64,000 nucleotides of DNA from Bacteroidales bacterium (GCA_003249255.1 QKJP01000036.1:124001-188000); one strand, 5' to 3'. Shown: positions 1-9,066, counted from the stretch's first letter. Program-made: numbers and translations. The notes: generated from the letters alone by a model not told the origin.

Positions 1-2
1 TG

Positions 3-134
3 CTACACGAACTTTGTCATGTTCACGAAAAGAACCATGGCCCCAATTTCTGGAAGCGCTTGAATGCCATGACCAATGGCCGTGCACGAGAACTGGATAA
101 AGCCATGAATGATTATCAGACGAAGATTTATTAA
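3..134 (+). CDS. YgjP/SprT-like metallopeptidase, C-terminal fragment (cut by window edge)
   Basis: Only the last 43 codons are inside the window; the 5' part lies upstream. The fragment opens with a zinc-peptidase HExxH motif (HELCH) followed by a conserved stretch with NHGPNFW. That layout is the signature of the YgjP (DUF45) branch of SprT-like, M48-related metal-dependent hydrolases. The two histidines would bind zinc and the glutamate would be catalytic. The family's cellular substrate is poorly known. The stop codon is at 132-134 and dgt begins 127 bases later on the same strand. The family call is good for such a short piece because the zinc motif and the Trp-containing motif both fit. 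Confidence 0.7.
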   Translation, partial: LHELCHVHEKNHGPNFWKRLNAMTNGRARELDKAMNDYQTKIY

Positions 135-261
135 TTATAGTATTGAGTATTGAGTACTGAGAGCTGAGAAGTGAGAGTTCTAAAATAATCTTTCTATTTT
201 CGCTGTTGAGTAATGGGAGTAGTCTTGATACTCATATCTAATATCTTGATACTATAAAATA
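135..261. other. Intergenic stretch with TGAGTA/GAGAG words
   Basis: This short gap before dgt starts with overlapping near-repeats of the words TATTGAG, TACTGAG, GCTGAG and AGTGAG (about 138-177). It then carries CTAATATCTTGATACT-like words. No clear -7 element or terminator is visible. Similar GA-rich wording recurs near 33880-33930. Confidence 0.4.
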
Positions 262-1584
262 ATGATCTGGAATCAACTTCTATCAACAAAACGCACAGGG
301 CAGGAGAATCAACCAACAAGTCGCCACGATCGCACGCAGTTTCAGCGCGATTACGACCGTTTGATTTTTTCATCACCCTTTCGCCGTTTACAGGATAAGA
401 CTCAAGTTTTTCCTTTGCCTGGAAGCGTCTTTGTACACAACCGTTTAACGCATAGTTTAGAAGTTTCTTGTGTGGGGCGATCATTAGGGAATAACATTGC
501 CTCTAAGCTGATGGAGACTGGTGAAGCTGATAGTGCTTTGGTATCAGAAATTGGTGCGGTGGTTGCAACAGCTTGTTTAGCACATGATATGGGCAATCCT
601 CCATTTGGACATTCCGGTGAAGAAGCCATTGGCCACTTTTTTAAGAAAGGAGAGGGGCAGCGTTTTAAAGAAGAATTAACTCCTGCACAATGGAGTGATT
701 TAACGCGTTTTGAGGGTAATGCCAATGCCCTTCGAGTGCTTACCCATGCTTTTGAAGGCCGCCGTAAAGGTGGTTTTGCCATGACTTTTACCACAGTAGC
801 TTCCATTGTAAAATATCCTTATGAGTCGTGCATGGAGGACATGAAGAAGTTTGGCTTTTTTCAATCTGAAGTAGAAACCTACCAGCACATTGCACATGAG
901 TTAGGGATAAAATGTGTGGATGAAGAGAAAGGCATATACGCCCGCCATCCTTTAGTGTATTTGGTAGAAGCTGCAGATGACATCTGTTATCAAATCATGG
1001 ACATTGAAGATGCCCATAAATTAAAAATCCTATCTTTCGAAGAGACCTATTGCTTACTCACTGCCTTTTATGATCCTGAAAATGAAAAAGGTGAATTTGA
1101 AAAGATTGAAAAGATTTTTTCAGAAGTGAGCGATAAAAATGAACAAGTTGCTTATTTACGTGCCAAATTGATTGGTAAACTAGTTGGAATCTGCACCGAT
1201 ATTTTCTGGAATAACCGCGAAAAGATCCTGAATGGTGAGTTTTCCAAAGGTTTAATCGATCATTTAGACGGTTTTGAAGCAGAAGCCTTAAAAAGTGTAC
1301 GAAAAGAATCTTATGAACGTATTTATAAGCACCCTTCTGTTGTTGAGATTGAATTGGCGGGTTATCGGATTTTAGGCGTATTACTAAAAGAATTTACCAA
1401 AGCCGTGATTGATCCGGAAGATTATTATTCCAAGATGTTACTACCTTTTGTTCCTCAACAATTCAGGGTGAAACCGGAAGATACGACCTATCATAAATTA
1501 CAGTCGGTATTGGATTTTGTGTCGAGTATGACTGATGTATATGCTTTGGATTTATATAAGAAGATTTTGGGGCTTGGGTTGTAA
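262..1584 (+). CDS. dgt: Deoxyguanosinetriphosphate triphosphohydrolase (dGTPase)
   Basis: The 440-residue protein is an HD-superfamily dNTP triphosphohydrolase that cleaves dGTP to deoxyguanosine and tripolyphosphate in the cytoplasm, helping to balance dNTP pools. Metal-binding HD-domain residues are visible: His64 in NRLTHSLEV, the His108-Asp109 pair in ACLAHDMGNPPFGHSG, and a later Asp in EAADDICY near residue 236. An early arginine/aspartate-rich segment (DYDRLIFSSPFRRL) is typical of the bacterial dGTPase branch. The length fits the family. The ATG at 262 is used because the family's N-terminal segment starts immediately after it. It is a single gene; the downstream region belongs to an antisense toxin remnant whose alignment ends at the dgt stop. 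Confidence 0.95.
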   Translation: MIWNQLLSTKRTGQENQPTSRHDRTQFQRDYDRLIFSSPFRRLQDKTQVFPLPGSVFVHNRLTHSLEVSCVGRSLGNNIASKLMETGEADSALVSEIGAVVATACLAHDMGNPPFGHSGEEAIGHFFKKGEGQRFKEELTPAQWSDLTRFEGNANALRVLTHAFEGRRKGGFAMTFTTVASIVKYPYESCMEDMKKFGFFQSEVETYQHIAHELGIKCVDEEKGIYARHPLVYLVEAADDICYQIMDIEDAHKLKILSFEETYCLLTAFYDPENEKGEFEKIEKIFSEVSDKNEQVAYLRAKLIGKLVGICTDIFWNNREKILNGEFSKGLIDHLDGFEAEALKSVRKESYERIYKHPSVVEIELAGYRILGVLLKEFTKAVIDPEDYYSKMLLPFVPQQFRVKPEDTTYHKLQSVLDFVSSMTDVYALDLYKKILGLGL

Positions 1585-1593
1585 AGTCCCCTC

Positions 1594-1878
1594 AATCAGA
1601 TTTTTGCCTTGCACTTCGTATATTTACAATATAGATTTGTTTCTTTTAGGTTTAAACTGGTAAGTAATGATAGTAAGCCGATTTAATGGTCCTCTGAATA
1701 AATTCTTTTTTGATGAAGGTTGAAGTAGATAAGGGTTGGTTTAGAGTAGTTTAAAGAAATGTTGAACTTCAGTAAAGAAGTTGTTTACTTCCCTGTCAGA
1801 CCAGTTATTTTCCAAGTATGTGATGATTTCATCAAAGACTTTTTCTGCTCGTTTAGACCAAATAAGTTCTATAGCCAT
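1594..1878 (-). pseudogene. RelE/ParE-family toxin, broken by two in-frame stops
   Basis: Reading the minus strand from the ATG at 1878 gives a recognisable RelE/ParE toxin N-terminus (MAIELIWSKRAEKVFDEI, then a helix ending FFKLL). A TAA at 1741-1743 follows after 45 residues. Without changing frame, the reading continues with family-typical sequence (TNPYLL, then RGPLNRLTIITYQFKP). It meets a second TAA at 1624-1626 and finishes with IYEVQGKN, where intact relatives have their closing strand. The ATG overlaps the end of the antitoxin gene (stop 1869-1871), the usual antitoxin-toxin order and overlap. The toxin is therefore a recent pseudogene made by point mutations. A 45-residue product could still be made but would lack most of the catalytic fold. 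Confidence 0.75.
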
Positions 1879-2093
1879 TTCTCATATTTTGAAATGACTT
1901 CATTGTGAGATTTAGTTTTGCCGTTTTTTATGTCAGCAAGACCTTGCTCAATTTCATCCTTTTCGTCTTTGCTAATTGTTTCCCACCAATCAGATTCTGA
2001 ATTCTGGAGGCTCTCTATTTTAGATAAAATCTCTTCGTCATCTAAATGTGTAATCCAACTAATGATACTAACTTTTCTTGCTTCAATATTCAT
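1869..2093 (-). CDS. Addiction-module antitoxin (PF09720/TIGR02574-like)
   Basis: This small acidic protein has 74 residues from the ATG at 2093; upstream in-frame ATGs at 2111, 2156 and 2162 are possible but less likely. It ends with the pattern IEQGLADIKNGKTKSHNEV, typical of unstable antitoxins of the putative addiction module component family, which bind RelE/ParE toxins through their C-terminal helix. The N-terminal half (LDDEEILSKIESLQ) is helical and resembles family members. The next gene on the strand is the toxin remnant, overlapping by ten bases. The antitoxin frame is intact although its partner is dead, so it may act as an orphan anti-toxin or be drifting towards loss. Confidence 0.65.
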   Translation of the reverse strand: MNIEARKVSIISWITHLDDEEILSKIESLQNSESDWWETISKDEKDEIEQGLADIKNGKTKSHNEVISKYEKWL

Positions 2094-2190
2094 GATTTTA
2101 GTATTTGTCATATACAACGTTAACGAATAAAACCTCAATTGGTTAAGTTTTTTCATTAGCAATAAGGTAGCTTTTAGATTTATCCCTATT

Positions 2191-2220
2191 TTTGGTCATC
2201 CAGTTTTATATATACTTTTG
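2191..2220 (+). promoter_or_regulatory. Promoter of the secreted rhodanese gene
   Basis: A TTTG -33 box (2191-2194) and a perfect TAnnTTTG -7 box (TACTTTTG, 2213-2220) are separated by 18 bases. This matches the Bacteroidota sigma-ABfr consensus. The ATG at 2265 lies 45 bases downstream. Confidence 0.7.
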
Positions 2221-2264
2221 GAAAATTGCCTTTTTAAAAACATAACATGTAGAATATACTTCTT

Positions 2265-2897
2265 ATGAGACAGCTTGTCATTTCGTTACTTTTTCTGATT
2301 CAGTTCACTAGCCTTTTTGCGCAAACGCACCTAGACTTAAATGTCACAGAAACACAAACTTTAATTCAAGATAACCAATCTAACCAGGATTTTGTGATTT
2401 TAGATGTGCGTACCAAATCTTCATTTCTTACGGGGCACATTGATCAAGCTCAGAATCTGGATTATTATTCGTCCACTTTTAGGTCAGATTTGGATCAGTT
2501 GGATAAAAATTTAGCCTATTTAGTTTATTGCCAAAGCGGAGGTCGAGGTAGCCGAACCATTGGTATTATGCAAGAATTAGGTTTTCAACAAACCTATCAT
2601 TTAGAAGGGGGAATGAATGCGTGGAATGCTGCTAATTTAGATGTGGTAACCAATGTGTATGGTTTGGAAGCCGAAGAATTGATGATGTACCCAAATCCGG
2701 CATCCACAATTGTCTATTTCAACGAAACTGTTGATTCTTTTTATGCCGAAGTTTATAGTGCTTCCGGTCAGTTAGTGAAAATCGCGGTATTAAATATGAG
2801 TACATTGGATGTAAGTGATTTACTTCCGGGATTATACTTTGTGAAAGTAAAAACTGCTACACACGAGTGGACGAAACGTTTGATTGTATCTAATTAG
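2265..2897 (+). CDS. Secreted rhodanese-like protein with T9SS type A sorting domain
   Basis: The 210-residue protein has three parts. A signal peptide occupies residues 1-19 (ends SLFAQ). A single rhodanese domain covers about 25-128. A type A T9SS C-terminal sorting domain covers about 140-210, starting MYPNPAS and ending in basic residues. The active-site loop CQSGGR fits the CxxGxR persulfide loop of catalytic rhodaneses, so sulfurtransferase activity is likely retained. The sorting domain predicts passage through the outer membrane by T9SS and attachment to the surface or release, an unusual site for a rhodanese. It has its own promoter at 2191-2220. No obvious partner gene lies next to it. 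Confidence 0.85.
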   Translation: MRQLVISLLFLIQFTSLFAQTHLDLNVTETQTLIQDNQSNQDFVILDVRTKSSFLTGHIDQAQNLDYYSSTFRSDLDQLDKNLAYLVYCQSGGRGSRTIGIMQELGFQQTYHLEGGMNAWNAANLDVVTNVYGLEAEELMMYPNPASTIVYFNETVDSFYAEVYSASGQLVKIAVLNMSTLDVSDLLPGLYFVKVKTATHEWTKRLIVSN

Positions 2898-3080
2898 GAA
2901 AGATTAGATCCTAAAAGGTGGATATAGGTCAATAGTCTAATTTCAGCGATCTAACAGTAATATTAGGTTGTTTGATATAGAGTTTTACACAATCGTTAAA
3001 TGTCGAATAGTTAATTAATTAGCCTATTTACACTTTAGGCAATTAGCACTTATACTCAAATATCTAATTTACTCATTCAA

Positions 3081-3578
3081 CTAATACTCAAACAGATCTC
3101 TGTTAATAAATTCTATTCTTTTTTGGGATTTTGCAGTTGGGTAATAGATGCTCCTGTTTCCTTTGTAGAAAAGAATGATTTGCCAATTGTTATCTTTAAA
3201 TAAGGTATTATTATGCGAAGAGGAAATAGAGGTAATGTAGCGCGATTCAATTCCTTTTTTATCTAGCTTGTAAAATCTTTTTTTGTACTGTGTAATACTC
3301 AGTTTTTTATGAGGCGTTTTTACCAACATGCTATCAATAAAGTACCTTTCTTTATTTGTAGTCGAGAATTTAATAATGGTCGTATCCTTTAATAGAATCG
3401 TAAAATCAACCCATAAATCCTGCGACTTGCTTTTAAATTGAAGTGGTTTGATATAATGCAGGTAATTGCTTTCTTCTCTTTCTGCATTTACAGCATACTT
3501 TTTGCTTTGCGAATATATCCCGGTAGGAAGCAAAATAACGCAAAATAATATGAAATATATGACTTTATGTTTTCTCAT
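3081..3578 (-). CDS. Hypothetical secreted protein
   Basis: I do not recognise this 165-residue protein. It begins with MRKHK and a hydrophobic stretch ending IYSQS, a good Sec signal peptide. The mature part is rich in Lys, Tyr, Ser and Thr and looks beta-strand-like (DLWVDFTILLKDTTIIKF). There is no cysteine after the signal and no sorting domain, so a periplasmic or outer-membrane-associated location is plausible. It stands alone between two AT-rich gaps without a visible promoter. The signal peptide and reasonable codon use support it as a real gene. No function can be assigned. Confidence 0.55.
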   Translation of the reverse strand: MRKHKVIYFILFCVILLPTGIYSQSKKYAVNAEREESNYLHYIKPLQFKSKSQDLWVDFTILLKDTTIIKFSTTNKERYFIDSMLVKTPHKKLSITQYKKRFYKLDKKGIESRYITSISSSHNNTLFKDNNWQIILFYKGNRSIYYPTAKSQKRIEFINRDLFEY

Positions 3579-3713
3579 TATTTAAGAGTTGATAGTTACG
3601 TTTTTTGTTTTTGGGTTGGTCTATGTCCTTTTTAAAAAATTAGGATTAGTCAATTAAGTATTTTGTTGATTTATAGCCTTATATAATTTGGTCTAATATC
3701 TATTATCTAAAGT

Positions 3714-4526
3714 CTAACGATCTATTGAATCATTGCCCATTAACAATTCATCATTAACCATTATTTGCTTTCCGGCCAGATGAAGGACATTCATCCCAAA
3801 CATCACCTTACCGTCTTGTATTCGATAAGTTGATAATGTTTTAAGAGGCTCTGTTCCTTTTTGTGCTGTTTCAGGGTTGATGGTGGTAATTACACATCGG
3901 GAGCATGGTTTCACACCTTTAAATGAACTTTCTCCAATCTTAAACTCTTTAAACGAATCTTCTTGATGAGGTGTACCTCCCGAAAATACCAAATTTGGCC
4001 TAAAGCGCTTCATCGTAAGTTGTTCATCTAGTTTTGAGTTGAGATGATTTAAAGATTCCTGGCCAATGATAAGTAGTGGAAAGCCATCACTAAAAGCTGT
4101 ATTTGTACCTTGATTGGCATAATTTGTATCTACTTGACGAAATCCGTTGTCCGGCATTTTGACTAAATGTACTGTTTGTTGAAGTTGTTCAGAGAAAGCT
4201 GCACTAATTTTAGGATCAACAATTTCAGCCTCACATTCATCATCCCAAACTTTAACTTTTATATGACCTTTTATATCTGCTTGCATTGGGATGAAAACAT
4301 CAAAATCACGATTGTCTTTATGTGTAATTCTAAAACCATCTTTCTCTTGGTTTACGCAAAAGCGGCATAGAGTTGCATTCCGACGCTGGGTCACAAATAA
4401 ACCATCTTCATCGACCAACATCCATCTTCGATCATGTTTCAAGCCAAATTGGTCTAATTCAGAATGCTGCAAAGAAATCCCCGCTAGTGATTTGATTGGG
4501 TATATATAGATATGCGTTAATTCCAT
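3714..4526 (-). CDS. MOSC domain-containing protein (YcbX/mARC-like)
   Basis: The 270-residue protein has the MOSC N-terminal beta-barrel domain (about 1-120; YPIKSLAG near the start, HDRRWMLVDEDG) and a MOSC domain (about 125-265). The MOSC domain carries the motif PCSRCVITTINPET, whose second cysteine is the family's molybdenum-cofactor ligand. Relatives such as YcbX and eukaryotic mARC reduce N-hydroxylated compounds using a Moco. The physiological substrate here cannot be read from sequence. The ATG at 4526 gives the canonical family N-terminus. The gene is monocistronic on the minus strand. Confidence 0.85.
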   Translation of the reverse strand: MELTHIYIYPIKSLAGISLQHSELDQFGLKHDRRWMLVDEDGLFVTQRRNATLCRFCVNQEKDGFRITHKDNRDFDVFIPMQADIKGHIKVKVWDDECEAEIVDPKISAAFSEQLQQTVHLVKMPDNGFRQVDTNYANQGTNTAFSDGFPLLIIGQESLNHLNSKLDEQLTMKRFRPNLVFSGGTPHQEDSFKEFKIGESSFKGVKPCSRCVITTINPETAQKGTEPLKTLSTYRIQDGKVMFGMNVLHLAGKQIMVNDELLMGNDSIDR

Positions 4527-4602
4527 TTCACGAAGTTATTCGATTTTAATAAAATACAAACCAGAATCAGCACATTAGCGCATCATTTCATTTGCACATC
4601 AA

Positions 4603-5751
4603 TTAGTATTTATTCGGATCGTTGTGAAAGGTATAACCAATGGTCCATTCAAAATAATCTGCAACGGCTGCATGCGCTTTTATGGTTAATCCGGCATGCA
4701 GGTTTTTAGACAAGCGATAGCGTAAACCAATGCGTTCATAATACTGTTGTTTTTCACCGTTGCTAAAGTTGCGGTGAAGGTAATAAGCTAAGCCAATAGG
4801 TGCGTATAAGTTTTTGGTTAGCACCCATTCCCACGATCCTACAACGGCGTAAGACACTGTTTTTTCAAAGTCAGATTGATCGGTATCATTTCTATTAACA
4901 CCTCCGGCCGAGTAAAAAATGTCAGCACCCAAACCAATGCGGTAACGATAACTCATTTGTTTTAAGTAGTTAACGCTAAAGGTCGATTTATAATAATTGC
5001 GTTCTCCAATTTCATAATTTTTACTCCCCTGAGAGTAAGATATATTTACCAGATCGTGTTTTTTATAGGTTGGTAAAGAACCTTGTTTTGGGCATAAATT
5101 TCCATCGTTTAAGCGCTTGCTAACGCCTAGAGTAATGGGTATGAGGTTGATTCCTGAATTGGGCAATTTATAAGCTCCGTTAGAAAAATGTTTTAGCCCG
5201 GTCGTGGCGTTAAGACTCCAGTAGTCAGAGATTTTATAGTTTGCCACAAAGCCAAGGTGTACATAGCAGTTTCCGTACGAACCGATAAAGTTATTTGCCG
5301 GATTTTTATATTCGTGATAGGGATTAAAGTTATAAGCCAATCCAAATGCTGCACTGTAGCTAAAGGTGAGTTTTTTATTGTTCTCAAAAGCCATGGGTAA
5401 GGTAAAGAAGAAATAAAGTGCAGCCGGTTTACCTATATCGCCATTGTTAAAGGTTGATCCGTAAGCACCAATTCCAAAATATGGACGACGGTATAGCGAG
5501 CAATAGATGTCGTCAGCATCTGTTTTTCTAAAGCCAAGGCGTACATCAAAACCATTGTAGTAGGATGATTCTACAATTTTATTTCCAATGGGAGAACCGT
5601 TGCTGATCATGGTACCATTTTCGGCTCTGAAATCAAGGTACTTTACAAATTTCTTTTTTGTTCTGAGTGTGTCAGCATTGGTTTCTGCGTTCACTTTCAA
5701 TGAAAATAGTAGTAGTGTTAGGAAGAGTGTTAACAGATTTCTGATTAACAT
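4603..5751 (-). CDS. Acyloxyacyl hydrolase / lipid A 3-O-deacylase (PagL-like) outer-membrane protein
   Basis: A signal peptide (about 1-22, ending KVNA) precedes an outer-membrane beta barrel. Around residues 180-200 sits the PagL catalytic pattern HFSNGA followed by PNSGINL. The His and Ser belong to the PagL His-Ser-Glu site that removes the 3-O acyl chain of lipid A. At 382 residues it is about twice the length of Proteobacterial PagL, with a second run of barrel-like strands in the C-terminal half, as is common in Bacteroidota members. The start codon lies 19 bases after the dxs stop on the same strand, so both are probably cotranscribed. The enzymatic role is inferred from family membership. 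Confidence 0.75.
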   Translation of the reverse strand: MLIRNLLTLFLTLLLFSLKVNAETNADTLRTKKKFVKYLDFRAENGTMISNGSPIGNKIVESSYYNGFDVRLGFRKTDADDIYCSLYRRPYFGIGAYGSTFNNGDIGKPAALYFFFTLPMAFENNKKLTFSYSAAFGLAYNFNPYHEYKNPANNFIGSYGNCYVHLGFVANYKISDYWSLNATTGLKHFSNGAYKLPNSGINLIPITLGVSKRLNDGNLCPKQGSLPTYKKHDLVNISYSQGSKNYEIGERNYYKSTFSVNYLKQMSYRYRIGLGADIFYSAGGVNRNDTDQSDFEKTVSYAVVGSWEWVLTKNLYAPIGLAYYLHRNFSNGEKQQYYERIGLRYRLSKNLHAGLTIKAHAAVADYFEWTIGYTFHNDPNKY

Positions 5752-5770
5752 GAGAGGTGAGTTTTTTCTG

Positions 5771-7681
5771 TTAGCTTAATAATTCAAGAGCAGATTTTAC
5801 AATTCCTTCTTTATCAAAACCGCAAAGTCCATAAAGTTCCGTTTGTGAACCATGTTCAATAAACTCATCAGGGATTCCCAGGCGTTTCACTTTGGCACAG
5901 TAACCATGGTCAGCCATAAATTCTAGTACAGCACTTCCCATGCCGCCTACAATGGTTCCATCTTCAATGGTCATTATTTTGTCGTGATTATTAAAGACCT
6001 CATGCAATAATGTTTCATCCAAAGGCTTTACAAAACGGATGTCGTAATGTGCAACAGAGTGTCCTTCTTCCTCAATTTTTTGGATGGCATATTTTGTTTT
6101 TACACCAATGGCACCAATGGTTATAATGGCCAAATCAGAACCTTCTTTTAGTTTTCTTCCGGTTCCAATTTTTATTTCTTTCATGGGGCGTTGCCAATCT
6201 ACAAGAGATCCAAGGCCTCTGGGATAACGAATCGAGAATGGGCCTTGATTTGGTAATTGGGCAGTATACATTAAGTGACGTAATTCCTCTTCATCCATTG
6301 GAGCACTTACCACCATGTTTGGAATATTTCGCATGTATGATAAATCGTAGGCACCATGATGTGTAGCACCATCGGCTCCAACCAAGCCGCCTCGGTCAAG
6401 ACAAAACACAACATTTAAGTTTTGTAAAGCTACATCATGCAATACCTGGTCATACGAGCGTTGCATAAAGGATGAGTAAATGTTACAAAACGGCGTATAT
6501 CCTGCAATGGCTAATCCAGCCGAAAAAGTCACGGCATGTTGTTCGGCAATCCCTACATCAAATGCTCTTTCAGGCATTTTTTCCATCATGATGTTTAAGC
6601 TACAGCCTGATGGCATGGCTGGTGTAATGCCAATGATTTTGTCATTTTTTTCCGCTAATTCAACAATGGTATTGCCAAACACATCCTGAAATTTTGGAGG
6701 ACGTGGAGCAGGAGGGGAGTCGGGTTTTGCAATTTCACCGGTAATTTTATCAAAGTTAGCACCTACGGCATGCCAGGATGTTTGATTTTCTTCTGCCGGT
6801 TTAAAACCTTTTCCTTTTTTGGTGATGATATGGAGGATTTTCGGACCTTCAATATCTTTTAAATCATTCAGAACTCGGGTTAATCGACCAATGTCATGCC
6901 CATCAACAGGACCGAAGTAACGAATGTTTAAGCCTTCAAATATATTGGTTTGTTTAGTCAGCAGATTCTTTAATGAGTTATTCATTTTGGTAACCGTCTC
7001 TTTAGACCGGGGACCTGCTAATTTTAATTTTTTTAAAGCTTTGATGGCTTCTTCCCTAAGTTTGTTATAGGTATGCGAAGTAGCAATATCCACCAGGTAT
7101 TCACTAAAACCACCTACATTGGGATCAATGGCCATATTATTATCGTTCAATACGACTAACATGTTGGTTTTTTGTACCGACATGTTGTTCAGAGCTTCAA
7201 AAGCCATTCCGGCAGTCATGGAGCCATCACCAATAACAGCAACAACCTGCTGGTCACTATTGCCATTCATTTTAGCAGCAGTTGCCATACCTAAACCGGC
7301 AGAAATGGAAGTTGACGAATGTCCCACCCCAAAGGCATCGTATTCACTTTCAAAGATGTTTGGGAAACCACTTAAACCTTTAAATTTTCGATTGGTATGA
7401 AATTGATTGCGTCGACCTGTTAAAATCTTATGACCATAAGCCTGATGACCAACATCCCAGATAATTTTGTCGTAAGGGGAGTTAAATACGTAATGCAATG
7501 CAACGGTTAATTCAACTACACCTAAACTTGATCCAAAATGTCCCGGGTTACAAGAAAGTGAATCAATTATAAAATCTCTTAACTCTTCACACACTACCGG
7601 AAGATCTGTTTCACTAATCTTCTTTAAGTCATCAGGGTTATCAATTTTATCTAAGAAGCGGTATTTGCTTTCTTTTGCCAT
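5771..7681 (-). CDS. dxs: 1-deoxy-D-xylulose-5-phosphate synthase
   Basis: The 636-residue enzyme condenses pyruvate and glyceraldehyde 3-phosphate with thiamine diphosphate, the first step of the MEP isoprenoid pathway. Visible marks are the [12 protein letters not shown] segment, the ThDP-binding [15 protein letters not shown] motif, then [12 protein letters not shown], and the transketolase pyrimidine-domain stretch [15 protein letters not shown]. Length and domain order (ThDP domain, transketolase Pyr domain, C-terminal domain) match the family. ispH, the last MEP enzyme, is also in this window at 29315. The downstream PagL-like gene is 19 bases away and probably in the same transcript. 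A TATATTTG -7 element lies upstream at 7724-7731. Confidence 0.97.
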   Translation of the reverse strand: MAKESKYRFLDKIDNPDDLKKISETDLPVVCEELRDFIIDSLSCNPGHFGSSLGVVELTVALHYVFNSPYDKIIWDVGHQAYGHKILTGRRNQFHTNRKFKGLSGFPNIFESEYDAFGVGHSSTSISAGLGMATAAKMNGNSDQQVVAVIGDGSMTAGMAFEALNNMSVQKTNMLVVLNDNNMAIDPNVGGFSEYLVDIATSHTYNKLREEAIKALKKLKLAGPRSKETVTKMNNSLKNLLTKQTNIFEGLNIRYFGPVDGHDIGRLTRVLNDLKDIEGPKILHIITKKGKGFKPAEENQTSWHAVGANFDKITGEIAKPDSPPAPRPPKFQDVFGNTIVELAEKNDKIIGITPAMPSGCSLNIMMEKMPERAFDVGIAEQHAVTFSAGLAIAGYTPFCNIYSSFMQRSYDQVLHDVALQNLNVVFCLDRGGLVGADGATHHGAYDLSYMRNIPNMVVSAPMDEEELRHLMYTAQLPNQGPFSIRYPRGLGSLVDWQRPMKEIKIGTGRKLKEGSDLAIITIGAIGVKTKYAIQKIEEEGHSVAHYDIRFVKPLDETLLHEVFNNHDKIMTIEDGTIVGGMGSAVLEFMADHGYCAKVKRLGIPDEFIEHGSQTELYGLCGFDKEGIVKSALELLS

Positions 7682-7723
7682 TCGTTGGTTTAGTATGGGG
7701 TTATAATCTTTTTAACAAGTGAG

Positions 7724-7731
7724 CAAATATA
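7724..7731 (-). promoter_or_regulatory. -7 element upstream of dxs
   Basis: On the minus strand the bases read TATATTTG, a perfect TAnnTTTG match 43 bases before the dxs ATG. No clear TTG is found at the right distance, so the -33 half is weak. Confidence 0.45.
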
Positions 7732-7864
7732 ATAAGTATAATCTGAATTGTGAGTGTTTTTACCAGAGATCGTCAGATAGCTAATGTGTGAATATCTATC
7801 CCATGGCCTAATGTTCTATTTGACCAATCAATCTAATTACCTCACTGATCTATCAACCTAAAAG

Positions 7865-7895
7865 TTTGAGGTTGTCTTCATTTTTATAATCTTTG
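7865..7895 (+). promoter_or_regulatory. Promoter of the OmpA-like lipoprotein gene
   Basis: TTTG (7865-7868), 19 bases, then AATCTTTG (7888-7895), a one-base miss to TAnnTTTG. The ATG at 7917 lies 22 bases downstream. A TTG start at 7893 would overlap the -7 box, which supports the ATG at 7917. Confidence 0.55.
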
Positions 7896-7916
7896 GAGCG
7901 TAAAATTATTAATATC

Positions 7917-9056
7917 ATGAAGCATTATAAAACAAAAACGCTTTTAGCCACTCTTACCTTAATGTTGGCAACAGCCTGTGTGCCTTTAAAACAGTATCAA
8001 AAGTTAAGTGAAGAACATTCTGTTTTAAAGTACAATCACGGAGATGTAAAGAAAGAAAACGACCGTTTAAAGGTGGAAAACAATGAGTTAAAGGCTGACA
8101 AAGAACGTTTGCAAAAGAAATTAGATGCTTTAAAGGATGAAAATGACAAATTAGCGACAGAAAATCAGAAGTTAAAATATCGTATTGATGATTTACAAAC
8201 CAATTATCAAGACGCAATTTCTGAGATAGATGCAGGTACTTTAGACGATGATAATACCAAGCTATTGCACTATTTACAAAAGCTGCAAGAAGATTTACAA
8301 AAACGCGAGGATGAATTAATCGCTGCTGAGAAAGAGTTGAAAAAGCGCGAGGAAGCTTTGACTTTAGCACAAGAGCATTTGGCAAATAAAGAACGTGATC
8401 TGCTGGCTGCTACCGATGAATTGGCTAGTAAAGAACGTGATCTTCTGGCAACCATGGAACAATTGAATATCACCGAAGGTCAATTGGTCGATGCCGAGAC
8501 TCAATTAAGCGATCAGCGTAAACGTTTATTAGAGTTAGAAGACGCGTTAAAGAAAAAGGATGAAGCTATGCTTGCTTTAAAACAAAAAGTAAGTGATGCA
8601 TTAAGTAATTTCTCAAGCGATGATTTAAATGTACACATGAAAAACGGTTTGGTTTATGTCTCCATGGAAGAAAAGTTGTTGTTTCAGTCTGGCCGTTACG
8701 ACGTAAATGCACAAGGCGTAGAAGCGCTAAAAAAAGTGGCAAGTGTACTTGAACAAAATAAAGATGTAGACTTAATTGTAGAAGGTCACACCGACAAAGT
8801 TCCATTTAAAGGTTCGGTGATTCAGGATAACTGGGATTTGAGTGTTAAAAGAGCTACTTCCGTGGTACGGATTATTTTAGAAAGTGCTAACATAGAGCCA
8901 AAGCGTGTTTCTGCTCAAGGAAGAGCTGAATATTTACCTTTGATTGATGAAGATAATAAGGAAGCTTATAGCAAGAACCGTCGTACTGAGATTATTTTAA
9001 CTCCACAGCTGGATAAGCTTCTTAATTTATTGGAGCTCAATAATACAGAGAAATAA
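7917..9056 (+). CDS. OmpA-family coiled-coil lipoprotein (peptidoglycan-binding)
   Basis: The 379-residue protein starts at ATG 7917; an upstream in-frame TTG overlaps the promoter and would spoil the signal. The signal peptide ends in the lipobox LATAC (Cys about 21). A very long heptad-rich coiled coil (about 30-235) contains near-repeats (ASKERDLLA type). The C-terminal OmpA domain (about 255-375) carries VEGHTDKVPF and the NWDLSVKRA motif that bind meso-diaminopimelate in peptidoglycan. Residues after the lipid cysteine (VPLKQ) are not acidic, so a periplasmic-facing anchor is likelier than surface exposure. It probably ties the outer membrane to the wall. The radical SAM gene starts 10 bases after its stop. 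Confidence 0.85.
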   Translation: MKHYKTKTLLATLTLMLATACVPLKQYQKLSEEHSVLKYNHGDVKKENDRLKVENNELKADKERLQKKLDALKDENDKLATENQKLKYRIDDLQTNYQDAISEIDAGTLDDDNTKLLHYLQKLQEDLQKREDELIAAEKELKKREEALTLAQEHLANKERDLLAATDELASKERDLLATMEQLNITEGQLVDAETQLSDQRKRLLELEDALKKKDEAMLALKQKVSDALSNFSSDDLNVHMKNGLVYVSMEEKLLFQSGRYDVNAQGVEALKKVASVLEQNKDVDLIVEGHTDKVPFKGSVIQDNWDLSVKRATSVVRIILESANIEPKRVSAQGRAEYLPLIDEDNKEAYSKNRRTEIILTPQLDKLLNLLELNNTEK

Positions 9057-9066
9057 TTTGTTTTCA

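Noticed and set aside
402-806. Long open frame on the minus strand inside dgt
   Set aside because: It is a shadow of dgt, which has full HD-domain motifs on the plus strand.
1918-2130. Plus-strand open frame opposite the antitoxin
   Set aside because: It overlaps the antitoxin on the opposite strand and lacks a start context or recognisable motif.
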